Positions 8,831 to 16,799 of a DNA stretch of 64,000 nt are shown in pieces (within the stretch, counting starts at the first letter, position 1; each line of letters starts with the position of its first letter). The notes under the pieces were generated by a model. It had not been told where the DNA came from and did not search any database. It saw only the letters and a list, made by a program, of their open reading frames with translations. The DNA comes from Bin5 sp034422415 (lineage in GTDB: Bacteria > Chloroflexota > Anaerolineae > Caldilineales > Caldilineaceae): contig OZ241871.1 in the NCBI GenBank assembly GCA_965202955.1, positions 2,666,001 through 2,730,000 of the forward strand, in the 5' to 3' direction. A program made the position numbers and the translations under genes.

Positions 8831-8859
8831 AGTATATTGATCCGGAAGCCCCATGTCAA
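8831..8859 (-). promoter_or_regulatory. Sigma-70-type promoter of the sugar importer operon
   Basis: On the minus strand TTGACA (8859-8854), a 17-base spacer and TATACT (8836-8831) form a near-consensus promoter. It would leave a 5' leader of about 110 bases before the binding-protein start at 8712. A small palindrome ATGTACAT lies just upstream, near 8878-8885, and could be part of an operator. No regulator gene is adjacent. Confidence 0.75.
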
Positions 8860-9047
8860 ACCATATTCTTGGGCAAAATGTACATGTGTTCTCGACGGAA
8901 TTCTTTTGCGCAGCATGGCCGGCGAAACCCTTCCAGGTAGAGATCTGTAACCGACAGATCGCCTACAATACCTGCACTTTTTCTCTTCGATTGCAGGGCG
9001 CGTGCCAATATTCCATGGATTTGGCTGTATTTGTAAACGAAGGCCAT

Positions 9048-9077
9048 TTGCTCGCCTTTCTTTCGCCGTGCCATAAT
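9048..9077 (+). promoter_or_regulatory. Probable promoter of the SH3-domain lipoprotein gene
   Basis: TTGCTC (9048-9053), an 18-base spacer and CATAAT (9072-9077) on the plus strand lie about 115 bases before the start at 9191. The match is moderate. The rest of the 478-base gap 8713-9190 is divergent promoter DNA in which I see no further gene. Confidence 0.5.
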
Positions 9078-9190
9078 AGTCCAATGCGCTTCTGCCGTTT
9101 GTGGCGTATCTTGGACTCTTGACATCACACCTGCTCAATACGACGGAGCCAATGCCACTGCCCCCGATCTATCGTCAGTTGGGAGGAATT

Positions 9191-10636
9191 ATGCCTACTC
9201 GCTTTCGCGTCTTTCTGAGCGGCGCACGGCGACCTGCCGCGGCTTGGGCACTGGCGATTCTGGGCCTCTTGCTTGCAGGTTGTCAACCCATCGAGGGCGA
9301 TCTTGCGACCGTATTGACTCCCGTCGCACAACCTGCACCTGAAGGCAACGCCGAACCTGTTGAACCGCAAATGGTCACGCTGGAAGCGACGGTAGTGGCC
9401 AACGCGCTGCGTGTCCGCAAAGAGGCCGACGCCCGGTCGCCCATCATCGCCGGTCTGCTTCAGGACGATCTAATCCCGGTGATTGGACGCACCGATGACG
9501 GTAGCTGGCTGATGGTGCGCGTCCCTGATGTGGAGACAATTGGCTGGGTCTGGGCAGAGGAAGTGACGTTGAACGGCGACGTCGCCGCGCTGCTTGTCTC
9601 CGATGACGTCGAGGAGCTGGTGGCTGAGACCGCGTCCTCGGCGTCCTCCGACGACGCTGCTACGGGCGAAGAGACCGCGACGGAGGCGACCTCCGACGAA
9701 GGCGAGATCGCCGCGGCTACCGCAGGCGAGGATGAGCCCGAGGACGAGCCCGACGACGGCAGCATGGCAATGCAGGACCTGAAGCCCAGCCTCACCGTAC
9801 ACACCCAGGATGTGATCAAGGGCATGATTACGATCGTCGAGGCGGTGGCCTCCGAGAAGGGCTGGATTGTTGTCCACGCCGATGACGCCGGTTCATTCGG
9901 TCCTATCATCGGTCAGGCGCCCGTCGAGGCCGGCGTCAACACCGAACTGACCGTGAAGATAGACGTCGATGCCGCCACCGAAACGCTTTACGCCATGCTC
10001 CACATTGACGGCGGCGTCTTCGATGTCTTCGAATTTCCAGGCCCGGATATGCCGGTTCTGGAGGAAGGTGACCCGATCAGCCCGGCCTTCAGAGTAACGA
10101 TTGGCGAGATGTCGATCGCCGACGCGGATGCCGAGGAGACTGCGTCGTCTGAAGCGACCGCCGTCGCGCCTGCGGAGATTCTGTTGCTCAAGGAGGGTGA
10201 TGTCACCACGCAGTTGGCGATCATTACGAGCCGCGCCCTGCGCGTCCGCAGCAAGCCTGAAACGATCTCCGAGGTCCTGGCAGGCGTTGTCGCGGGGGAA
10301 ACCTATCCCGTCGCCGGCTTCAGCGCCGATGAGGACTGGGTGGCGATCTTCTTCGACGAAACTGAGGAACCGGTCTGGGTTTCAGCCTCGCTGGTGGAGT
10401 TGCGCGAGATAGAGCTGGTCGTGCAGATGGGCCGCGCCACAATTTCCGTAGGCCGTTTCGGACGCCTGCGCCTGCGCGGCGGTCCCTCCCTTGAGGCGCC
10501 GATCGTCGGCCACGTGACGGACAGCGAAAACTACTCGATCCTCGGCTTCAGCCTGGACGGGGAATGGGCGCTCCTTGTGGGCACCGGGGTGGACGGTCCC
10601 TCATGGGCCTCGGCCTCGTTCCTGGAACTTGAGTAG
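9191..10636 (+). CDS. SH3-domain lipoprotein with a central beta domain
   Basis: 481 residues. The start is the ATG at 9191, 3 bases after GGGAGGA; a longer upstream frame has no ribosome site. The signal peptide ends in the lipobox LLAGC with Cys31. The order is: bacterial SH3 domain 1 (about 60-130; ALRVRKEADARSPIIAGL), a linker of about 60 residues rich in Ala, Asp, Glu and Ser, a central domain (about 195-300; LTVHTQDVIKGMITIVEAV, GWIVVHADDAGSFG) resembling the DUF7282 surface domain, then SH3 domains 2 (ALRVRSKPETISEVL) and 3 (RLRLRGGPSLEAPIVG). It is probably anchored outside the cell and binds wall or matrix polymers. The assignment rests on motif recognition; the central-domain label is less sure. 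Confidence 0.8.
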   Translation: MPTRFRVFLSGARRPAAAWALAILGLLLAGCQPIEGDLATVLTPVAQPAPEGNAEPVEPQMVTLEATVVANALRVRKEADARSPIIAGLLQDDLIPVIGRTDDGSWLMVRVPDVETIGWVWAEEVTLNGDVAALLVSDDVEELVAETASSASSDDAATGEETATEATSDEGEIAAATAGEDEPEDEPDDGSMAMQDLKPSLTVHTQDVIKGMITIVEAVASEKGWIVVHADDAGSFGPIIGQAPVEAGVNTELTVKIDVDAATETLYAMLHIDGGVFDVFEFPGPDMPVLEEGDPISPAFRVTIGEMSIADADAEETASSEATAVAPAEILLLKEGDVTTQLAIITSRALRVRSKPETISEVLAGVVAGETYPVAGFSADEDWVAIFFDETEEPVWVSASLVELREIELVVQMGRATISVGRFGRLRLRGGPSLEAPIVGHVTDSENYSILGFSLDGEWALLVGTGVDGPSWASASFLELE

Positions 10637-10701
10637 CGAGCTCCACTTTCGCAGCCTGATTGGCGCCTCCAAGCGGAGCACTTGATTCATATGCAGCAAA
10701 A

Positions 10702-10734
10702 AAAGCGGCAGCTTCCATGCGAGGCTACCGCTTT
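10702..10734. terminator. Bidirectional hairpin terminator
   Basis: AAAGCGGCAGC (10702-10712) pairs with GCTACCGCTTT (10724-10734) with one mismatch. An A-run precedes it and T-rich DNA follows, so it can serve both the lipoprotein gene (plus) and the convergent dinB-like gene (minus). Confidence 0.7.
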
Positions 10735-10771
10735 GCTTGTGTATTCTTCCGGTTTCAGGGCGTTGCCGCCT

Positions 10772-11260
10772 CTACTCTCCGCTCCGCCTGAGCGCCCATG
10801 AATCGGCCCAGCTCTCTGGAATCGGCAGGTTGTTGGCGTAGATCAGATTGATCAACTGTCCGTGGTGGTGGGACTCATGCTCAACCAGGCGGTAGTATCC
10901 GGCCAGCGGCGTGGCGCCGTTTTCAAAGACGCGTAACCAGTTCGCCTGTTCAAACGCCGTCTCCAACACACCGTCCGCCGCCGCCATCGCCGCGCGCACC
11001 CGTTCGATCGGCAGCACCTCGCCGGCGGGCGCCGGTTTCAGGCTGCAACCCCAACCCCGCATCCCGCCTTCCAGCAGCACCGGCGTCCAGCTCTCCTGCG
11101 TCCCCAGCATGCAGTAGAACTGGTAGAGTATGCTCTGGGATTCAGCGAAAGGCAGGCGGGCGTTCAGGTCGGCGTCGACCAGAACATCCAGCAAATCATA
11201 GGTGCGTCCGCGCAGGTCTCTCCAATGGGTCTGCACACTCTGCAAAACTGTCTGTTCCAT
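10772..11260 (-). CDS. DinB/YfiT family protein
   Basis: 162 residues, the usual length of the four-helix DinB fold of metal-dependent thiol or bacillithiol transferases. The C-terminal helix carries the recognisable VEHESHHHGQLINLI, which supplies two of the three metal-binding His residues. The first expected His, usually in an HxxxxE-W segment near residue 50, is absent: the segment reads YCMLGTQESW. Metal binding may therefore be altered. It stands alone, convergent with the lipoprotein gene and sharing the hairpin at 10702. The physiological role is unknown. Confidence 0.8.
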   Translation of the reverse strand: MEQTVLQSVQTHWRDLRGRTYDLLDVLVDADLNARLPFAESQSILYQFYCMLGTQESWTPVLLEGGMRGWGCSLKPAPAGEVLPIERVRAAMAAADGVLETAFEQANWLRVFENGATPLAGYYRLVEHESHHHGQLINLIYANNLPIPESWADSWALRRSGE

Positions 11261-11299
11261 CTTTTTCTCGCGTTCTTCTACAATAAAAGAGGGTTATTC

Positions 11300-11313
11300 C
11301 AGGTCGAGACCTG
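11300..11313. promoter_or_regulatory. Small palindrome upstream of the dinB-like gene
   Basis: CAGGTC-GA-GACCTG is a perfect hyphenated palindrome about 40 bases upstream of the dinB-like start. It could be an operator, but nothing else supports this. Confidence 0.25.
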
Positions 11314-11357
11314 ACGATTTCAACAAGGCGCTTGCCCATCGAGACGCGCCGGCCCCG

Positions 11358-11636
11358 TCAATCGCTCACTTTGTGTTTGATCAGAACTGTGGTAACCGTC
11401 GTGGAGCTTGGTATCAGAATTCGCTGATCTTCTGTGTCCAACACGACGTGCATCAGAGTGATGTCGGTCACAGTCCCGGTCTTGCCGCCGATGGTAATTT
11501 TTTCTCCAATTCCTATCGATCCCGCCACGTCTGATGACGACCGCCTCAGCGCGATCGCGCTGAGTATAGCACAGTACTGACTAGCGCGCACCGAAGGCCT
11601 GTGATAGGATCGCACGGGCATGACCGCGCCCATCAC
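11358..11636 (-). pseudogene. Remnant of a mechanosensitive channel (MscS beta domain)
   Basis: The open frame ends with GIGEKITIGGKTGTVTDIT and then LMHVVLDTEDQRILIPSS, which matches the beta domain of MscS channels (canonical pattern VGDxVxIGGxxGxVxxI...R.IIPN). The membrane helices expected before it and the roughly 100-residue C-terminal domain expected after it are both absent; the upstream part is Arg/Ser-rich and not hydrophobic. It is most likely a truncated gene fragment. The assignment rests on about 50 residues. Confidence 0.4.
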
Positions 11637-11714
11637 CCTGTGGGGGCGCGACGCCAGAACATATCGTCAAAACAGTCACCAAGTCGCACGCACACTTTCC
11701 AACGGAGCAAAACA

Positions 11715-12098
11715 ATGAACCTGGAACACATTGCCATTAATGTGCCCAACGTCAAAGAGCAGGTCCAATGGTGGACGGAGCATCTCGGGCTCCGCATCGT
11801 CTCCTCCGGTGATGTCGCCCCCTACATGAACTTTATCGCCGATGAGAAGGGAAGCATGCTGGAGCTGTACAGTAACGAGGAGTTCAAGCATCTCGATTTT
11901 GCCCAGATCAACGCCTTCAACCTGCATTTCGCCTTCAGCGTCGACGACATGGAGGGCGAGAGAGATCGGCTCATCCGCGCCGGCGCCACGGCCGATGGCG
12001 AGATCAACGACACGCCCACGGGGGACAAGCTCTGCTTCCTGCGCGATCCCTGGAACGTGACCGTGCAGCTGGTTCAGCGTAAAACGCCCATGATCTAG
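11715..12098 (+). CDS. VOC superfamily (glyoxalase/bleomycin-resistance-type) protein
   Basis: 127 residues from the ATG at 11715, with GGAG 7 bases upstream. A single vicinal-oxygen-chelate module pair is visible: MNLEHIAINVPNVKEQVQWW at the start (in overlapping form), SMLELYS in the middle and FLRDPWNVTVQLVQR at the end. Candidate metal ligands are His5, the Glu of LELY, the His of NLHFAFSV and a late Gln. Family members are small metalloenzymes (lyases, isomerases, dioxygenases); the substrate cannot be told. It stands just before the dehydrogenase E2/E3 genes but is separated from them by a heptamer repeat. Confidence 0.85.
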   Translation: MNLEHIAINVPNVKEQVQWWTEHLGLRIVSSGDVAPYMNFIADEKGSMLELYSNEEFKHLDFAQINAFNLHFAFSVDDMEGERDRLIRAGATADGEINDTPTGDKLCFLRDPWNVTVQLVQRKTPMI

Positions 12099-12173
12099 GC
12101 GTTTCTCGCTTTCTATTTCCGGTTTTCAGGGCCTCAAAGAGCCCCACCCAATTCGAAGATGTGCCGTTACCAA

Positions 12174-12208
12174 AAACTGGAAACTGAAAACTGGAAACTG
12201 GCAACTGA
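12174..12208. repeat. Five-copy heptamer tandem repeat (AAACTGG type)
   Basis: Units AAACTGG, AAACTGA, AAACTGG, AAACTGG and CAACTGA follow one another exactly at period 7 in the gap before the E2 gene, ending just upstream of its ribosome-binding region. This resembles the short tandemly repeated heptanucleotides known from cyanobacteria. Confidence 0.8.
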
Positions 12209-12226
12209 AGTTGGAGCGCAGGCACA

Positions 12227-13510
12227 ATGCCAACGCCAGTGAAAATGCCCCAACTGGGCGAAACGGTCTTTGAAGGTACCGTGGCCCGTTGGCTCAAACG
12301 GCCAGGCGATGCCGTGGAGCGGCAGGAGCCTCTGCTGGATATCACCACCGACAAGATCGACACCGAAGTGCCCGCGCCCGCGGCCGGTGTTCTGCTTGAA
12401 GTCTTGGCGGAGGAAGGCGCCACCGTCGAAGTCGGCGCTGTCATCGCCTACATCGGCGATGAAGGAGAGAGCACCGAAGAGACGGCACCGAGGCGCGAAG
12501 TGGGAGAGGCAGAAGCTCTCGCTGCTGCCTCTTCGCATCCCCGCGATGCTCGTACAATAGAAGAGTCTGCGCCAATCGAAAAGCCGGCAGGCCGCGCCTT
12601 CGTCAGCCCGGTCGTCGCCCGAATCAGCGCAGAAAACAATGTCAATCTGTCCGAAGTGAAGGGGACGGGCCGCCAGGGGCGCGTCACCAGGAAGGACCTA
12701 TTGGCTTTCATTGACGCGCGCAAACGGCAGTTGCCGGCCCCGGCAGCGCGGACCGATACTGCGCTCGGTGAAGACGAACGCCTGCAGCCGCATTCGACCA
12801 TGCGCAAAGCGATCGCCGAGCATATGGTCCGCAGCGTGCTCACCAGCCCACACGTCGTGACAGTTCACGAGGCCGATATGACCGCGGTCGTGCGTCACCG
12901 CGCCGACTACAAAGAGTCGTTCGCGCAACAGGAGATCAGCCTCACCTTCACCCCCTACTTCATCGTCGCGGTCGCGTCGGCGCTGCGCCGCCATCCGACG
13001 GTCAACAGCCGCTGGACCGACGACGGGCTGGCGCTGAGCCGGCACATCCATGTCGGCGTTGCGGTGGCGCTGCCGGACGGGCTGGTTGTGCCGGTGATCC
13101 GCGATGCCGATGAACGAAGTTTGCAGGAGCTGGCGCGCGCGGTCAACGACCTGGCCGACCGCGCCCGTCGCGGTGACCTGAAGCCCGATGAACTGCGCGG
13201 CGGAACCTTCACCCTGACCAATCACGGGGTGAGCGGCAGTCTGCTGGGTACGCCGATCATCAACCAGCCGCAGGCCGCTATCCTGGGCATCGGCAACATC
13301 ACCAAGCGCGCTGTCGTCCGCAGCGGACCGGCTGCCGATCCCCTCCTGCCCAGCGCCGATGACACCATCTCGATTCGCCCAATGTGCTATCTGAGCCTCG
13401 CCTTCGATCATCGCATTCTGGACGGCGTGAGCGCCGACAGATTTCTCGTTGACGTGGTGAGGCGCCTCGAAGAGTTCGACGCGCCGCCGCTCGAAGAAGG
13501 CGGCGCGTAG
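12227..13510 (+). CDS. 2-oxoacid dehydrogenase dihydrolipoyl acyltransferase (E2)
   Basis: 427 residues. The N-terminal lipoyl domain (1-78) has the lipoylation Lys in TDKIDTEVPAP. A linker with Glu and Ala leads to the E3-binding domain (about 125-160; VVARISAENNVNLSEVKGTGR). The catalytic acyltransferase domain follows, ending in FDHRILDGVSADRFL, which holds the active-site His and Asp. E2 passes the acyl group to CoA in pyruvate, 2-oxoglutarate or branched-chain dehydrogenase complexes. The E3 gene follows 40 bases later, so the two form an operon. No E1 gene is in the window, so the acyl substrate cannot be named. Confidence 0.93.
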   Translation: MPTPVKMPQLGETVFEGTVARWLKRPGDAVERQEPLLDITTDKIDTEVPAPAAGVLLEVLAEEGATVEVGAVIAYIGDEGESTEETAPRREVGEAEALAAASSHPRDARTIEESAPIEKPAGRAFVSPVVARISAENNVNLSEVKGTGRQGRVTRKDLLAFIDARKRQLPAPAARTDTALGEDERLQPHSTMRKAIAEHMVRSVLTSPHVVTVHEADMTAVVRHRADYKESFAQQEISLTFTPYFIVAVASALRRHPTVNSRWTDDGLALSRHIHVGVAVALPDGLVVPVIRDADERSLQELARAVNDLADRARRGDLKPDELRGGTFTLTNHGVSGSLLGTPIINQPQAAILGIGNITKRAVVRSGPAADPLLPSADDTISIRPMCYLSLAFDHRILDGVSADRFLVDVVRRLEEFDAPPLEEGGA

Positions 13511-13550
13511 ACCGGAAAGATTAGCGGCCACCGGCCGCGCGGAGGAAGCT

Positions 13551-14981
13551 GTGGCAAGCAACTATGACTACGACCTGATCGTCATCGGCTCCGGGCCGGG
13601 CGGTTATGTGGCGGCGATTCGCGGCGCCCAACTGAACCTCAAGACGGCCCTGATCGAACGCGAGCATCTGGGCGGCGTCTGCCTCAACTGGGGCTGCATC
13701 CCCAAGAAATCGCTTGTCAAGAGCGCCGAAGTGCTGGACACGCTCCAGCACGCGCAGGAGTACGGGCTCACCTTCGACAACCTGCAAGTCGACTACGGCG
13801 CCGCGGTCGCTCGCTCGCTTCAGATCGTCTCCCGCCAGACAAAGGGCGTCGGCTTCCTCATGCGGAAGAACAAGATCGAGGTCATCGAAGGGCACGCCCG
13901 CTTCCTTGACGCCAACAGCGTGCAGGTCAGCGCCGGCCCGCTTAACCCTGAAGCCGAACCGCGCACCGTATCCGCGCGCAGCTTCATCGTTGCGACAGGC
14001 GCGCGCGCGAGAGATTTGCCCGGCATCGACGCCGACGGCGATCGCGTTCTCCAGTATCGTCACGCCATCCGCCTGTCTGAAATCCCCGCGTCTATACTCG
14101 TTGTGGGCGCCGGCCCGATCGGGATGGAGTTGGGCCACATCTATGCCACCTACGGCGCGCAGGTGACCATTGTCGAAATGTTGGATCAGGCGCTGCCTCT
14201 GGAGGATGCCGAGGTAGCGCAGGAGGTCGTGCGCGCCTTCGAGAAACGCGGCATCACCGTGCTGACTTCGAGCCGCACTGAGGACTTTGACGTCGCTGAA
14301 CGGTCGGTCAGGGTGACGATCAGGAATACCAAGGACGAAAGCACCCAGACGGTCGAGGTCGAGAAGGTGCTGCTGGCGGTCGGCATCACGCCCAACACCG
14401 AGGAGCTCGGACTCGACGCGGCCGGTGTCGAGCGCAGCCGCGAAGGGTACATCGAAATCGACGAGTTCATGCGCACCAGCCGCGCCAACGTCTACGCGAT
14501 CGGCGACTGCACCGGCAAGATGCCCTTGGCGCACGTGGCCAGCGCGCAAGCGGTTGTGGCCGCCGAGCATGTCGCCGGCCAGCCGACAAACCCGATACCT
14601 GCTGAGCGCTACATTTTCATGCCGCGTTGCACATTCTGCGTCCCCCAGGTTGCCAGCATGGGCATGACCGAAGCGGAGGCGCAGGCAGCCGGCTACACCG
14701 TCAACGTGGGCAAGTTCCCGTTCATGCCGAACGGCGCGGCACAGGCGCAGGGCGTTCGCACCGGTTTCGTCAAGATCGTCGCCGATGAAAGGTACGGCGA
14801 AATCCTGGGCGCGCACATCGTCGGTCCGAACGCGACCGAGCTGCTGCCGGAGCTTACGCTGGCGCAGATGATGGAGCTGACGCCGGCAGAGGTCGCGCAC
14901 AACGTGCACGCCCACCCGACGCTGGCCGAAGTGGTCATGGAGGCGGCCCACGGCGTCGAGGGGCTGGCGATCCATATGTAA
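13551..14981 (+). CDS. lpdA: Dihydrolipoyl dehydrogenase (E3)
   Basis: 476 residues from the GTG at 13551, directly after GGAGGAAGCT. It reoxidises dihydrolipoamide with FAD and NAD. Visible motifs are the FAD-binding GSGPGGYVAA near residue 13, the redox disulfide GGVCLNWGCIPKK, the NAD-binding GAGPIGMELG near residue 184, the second FAD motif YAIGDC, and the C-terminal active-site HAHPTLAE with its catalytic His. Length and domain order are standard. It is the partner of the E2 just upstream. A heptamer repeat begins 5 bases after its stop. Confidence 0.95.
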   Translation: MASNYDYDLIVIGSGPGGYVAAIRGAQLNLKTALIEREHLGGVCLNWGCIPKKSLVKSAEVLDTLQHAQEYGLTFDNLQVDYGAAVARSLQIVSRQTKGVGFLMRKNKIEVIEGHARFLDANSVQVSAGPLNPEAEPRTVSARSFIVATGARARDLPGIDADGDRVLQYRHAIRLSEIPASILVVGAGPIGMELGHIYATYGAQVTIVEMLDQALPLEDAEVAQEVVRAFEKRGITVLTSSRTEDFDVAERSVRVTIRNTKDESTQTVEVEKVLLAVGITPNTEELGLDAAGVERSREGYIEIDEFMRTSRANVYAIGDCTGKMPLAHVASAQAVVAAEHVAGQPTNPIPAERYIFMPRCTFCVPQVASMGMTEAEAQAAGYTVNVGKFPFMPNGAAQAQGVRTGFVKIVADERYGEILGAHIVGPNATELLPELTLAQMMELTPAEVAHNVHAHPTLAEVVMEAAHGVEGLAIHM

Positions 14982-14985
14982 ACTG

Positions 14986-15020
14986 CAGTGGTCGGTGGTC
15001 AGTGGCCAGTGGCCGGTGCA
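14986..15020. repeat. Five-copy heptamer tandem repeat (CAGTGGT type)
   Basis: CAGTGGT, CGGTGGT, CAGTGGC, CAGTGGC and CGGTGCA lie in register at period 7 directly after the lpdA stop codon. Unit length and placement match the AAACTGG repeat at 12174. Confidence 0.8.
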
Positions 15021-15097
15021 GCTCACCTATTCAGGAGATATTTGGCCCTGGACCTGCGACAATCCCCATAAGATCGATCATTCCCTGACAGCAGCAG

Positions 15098-15559
15098 ATG
15101 ACAACAACTGAAAACGCCCCTGCACAAAAAAGCAACGACATAGAGAGCGCCGCCGTCCCGCTGGACATCACCGTTCGTTTTGCCGAGACCGACCAGATGG
15201 GCGTGGTCCACCACAGCGAGTGCGTCGTCTGGTTCGAGGCCGGACGCATCGCCTGGATGGAGGCCGCGGGGATGCCCTACACGGAGATTGCCGGCGCCGG
15301 ATACAACTTCGCGGTCACCGACCTGCAGTGCCGCTACCGCAACGCCATCCGCTTCGGCGATCCTGTGCAGGTGATCACGCGGCTGGGGATCTTACGCAGC
15401 CGCCAGATCGAGTTCCGTTACACAATTCGCAACCGGGAGACGGACGTCGTCTACGCCGACGGCCATACGCGGCATATCTGTGTCGACAGCGCAGGCCGCA
15501 TGACGCGGGTGCCCGAGTGGATTGCGGAAAGATTGGCGAGGGGGCCTCTGCTCGAATAA
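15098..15559 (+). CDS. Acyl-CoA thioesterase, YbgC/4-hydroxybenzoyl-CoA thioesterase type
   Basis: 153 residues. After a disordered N-terminus of about 22 residues comes VRFAETDQMGVVHHSECVVWFEAGR, the hotdog-fold signature (quoted in overlapping form), with the catalytic Asp in ETDQMG. RYRNAIRFGDPVQV and a final beta strand complete the fold. Such enzymes cleave acyl-CoA or acyl-ACP thioesters in the cytoplasm. It is convergent with scpB, whose stop lies 45 bases away. The exact substrate is unknown. Confidence 0.88.
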   Translation: MTTTENAPAQKSNDIESAAVPLDITVRFAETDQMGVVHHSECVVWFEAGRIAWMEAAGMPYTEIAGAGYNFAVTDLQCRYRNAIRFGDPVQVITRLGILRSRQIEFRYTIRNRETDVVYADGHTRHICVDSAGRMTRVPEWIAERLARGPLLE

Positions 15560-15604
15560 GGCAGGGTTGGATTGGGCCTGCGTACTTTGGGTGAGGGAAA
15601 CCCT

Positions 15605-16147
15605 CTACTCCTGTCCCTCAGCCGTCCCTTCACCCTCCAACGGCGGCAGTTCCGGCAGCTCATTGAGATTGGTCAGGCCGAAATGCTGCAGGAACTGGTC
15701 GGTCACCGCGTAACGGATCGGGCGGCCCGGGCCGTCCATCCTATCGAATTCGTCGATCAGGCCCTGTTGCTGCAGCCTCCGCAGCGTGTTGGAACAGTCC
15801 ACGCCCCGCACCGCTTCCACCTGCGCCCGCGTGACCGGATGGAGATAGGCGACAATCGCCAGCGTCTCCAGGGCCGGCGCGCTGAACTGCACTGTCATTT
15901 CCAGGTTGAGAAACTCTTCCACCATCTGGGCGGCGGCGGGATTGGTGACCAGGAGGACACTGCCGGCGCGACATTGCAGGCGCAGGCCGCGGTTCTGCAC
16001 TTCATACTCCCACTGCAACTCGTCGAGCGCCTTGCACACTTCGACCTCGGGGCAGCCTGAGGCCTGGGCAAGCTGCCCCGTTGTGACCGGATCCGCGGCC
16101 ACGAACAGCAGGCTCTCCAACAACGCGCTCAGCTTCACGCTTCCCAC
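15605..16147 (-). CDS. scpB: Segregation and condensation protein B
   Basis: 180 residues. It starts with LSALLESLLFVAADPVTTGQLA and has the central ALETLAIVAYLHPVTRAQVEAVRGVDCS (in overlapping form), both typical of ScpB, a winged-helix subunit that with ScpA and SMC organises the chromosome. Two winged-helix domains are expected at about 1-90 and 95-165. A GTG start at 16147 overlaps the end of the upstream AmaP-like gene by 13 bases, suggesting coupling. scpA is not next to it. Confidence 0.92.
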   Translation of the reverse strand: MGSVKLSALLESLLFVAADPVTTGQLAQASGCPEVEVCKALDELQWEYEVQNRGLRLQCRAGSVLLVTNPAAAQMVEEFLNLEMTVQFSAPALETLAIVAYLHPVTRAQVEAVRGVDCSNTLRRLQQQGLIDEFDRMDGPGRPIRYAVTDQFLQHFGLTNLNELPELPPLEGEGTAEGQE

Positions 16148-16701
16148 TCATCCTCAAAGGGCAGATGGCGCATGCGCACATCCAACTTGCCCAGCCGCAG
16201 CCCCATCCCTTCTTCGACAATGTCGCGCGTCGATTCCACGACCTCGTCCGTCTTCATCTGTACGTCGATGTCGGGAGAGGTCTCGACCTCCAGCTCGACG
16301 TCAACCGCGTTGCCGCGCGATCTTACCTCCGGGAACACCGTAATCACATCGGCGAGCTGGTCCAGGTGCCACGACAGGCGGCGCGCAATACTGTCGGTGT
16401 CCAACTCGACCGAACTGCCTTTCACCGTCCTCACGCGCACCCCGCGCTGGCGGTGAGGCCACAGCTCCAGCCACAGCAGGCCGCCGAATACGAGCACCGC
16501 CAATATGCCCACCGCCACCTGGCCGATCAGAAAATAGTTGCCGTTGGTCTCCTGCTGAACGCGCAGCATGTCCTTCGCCAGCGACAGGCGTTCCACAAGC
16601 GCAGTGAAGGCTGCGTCGGGAAAGATGGTGATATAGCCTATGGCTGCCAACATGAGCAGCCAGAGCAGGACAACGACAATGCGGTTAAATGTGTTAATCA
16701 C
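16135..16701 (-). CDS. AmaP/Asp23-like membrane anchor protein
   Basis: 188 residues. Two membrane segments are visible (about 8-26, VVVLLWLLMLAAIGYITIF; about 60-82, GQVAVGILAVLVFGGLLW), followed by a soluble alpha/beta domain (ELDTDSIARRLSWHLDQLADV, then VDVELEVETSPDIDV). This layout resembles AmaP, which anchors the alkaline-shock protein Asp23 to the membrane in Gram-positive bacteria. It overlaps the start of scpB. The family label is by pattern and moderately sure; the function in this lineage is not known. Confidence 0.65.
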   Translation of the reverse strand: MINTFNRIVVVLLWLLMLAAIGYITIFPDAAFTALVERLSLAKDMLRVQQETNGNYFLIGQVAVGILAVLVFGGLLWLELWPHRQRGVRVRTVKGSSVELDTDSIARRLSWHLDQLADVITVFPEVRSRGNAVDVELEVETSPDIDVQMKTDEVVESTRDIVEEGMGLRLGKLDVRMRHLPFEDEWEA

Positions 16702-16799
16702 GTCTGTGCAGGGACCTGAAGGGCCTTTCTAGCTCTCGGCGCCGGTTTCTCGATTATACATCACGGCCTGTTGGGGCGTGAAGTAAAGACAGATTCACT

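Noticed and set aside
13521..15026. 501-codon minus-strand frame opposite lpdA
   Set aside because: It is the antisense of a clear dihydrolipoyl dehydrogenase; its start even translates the heptamer repeat.
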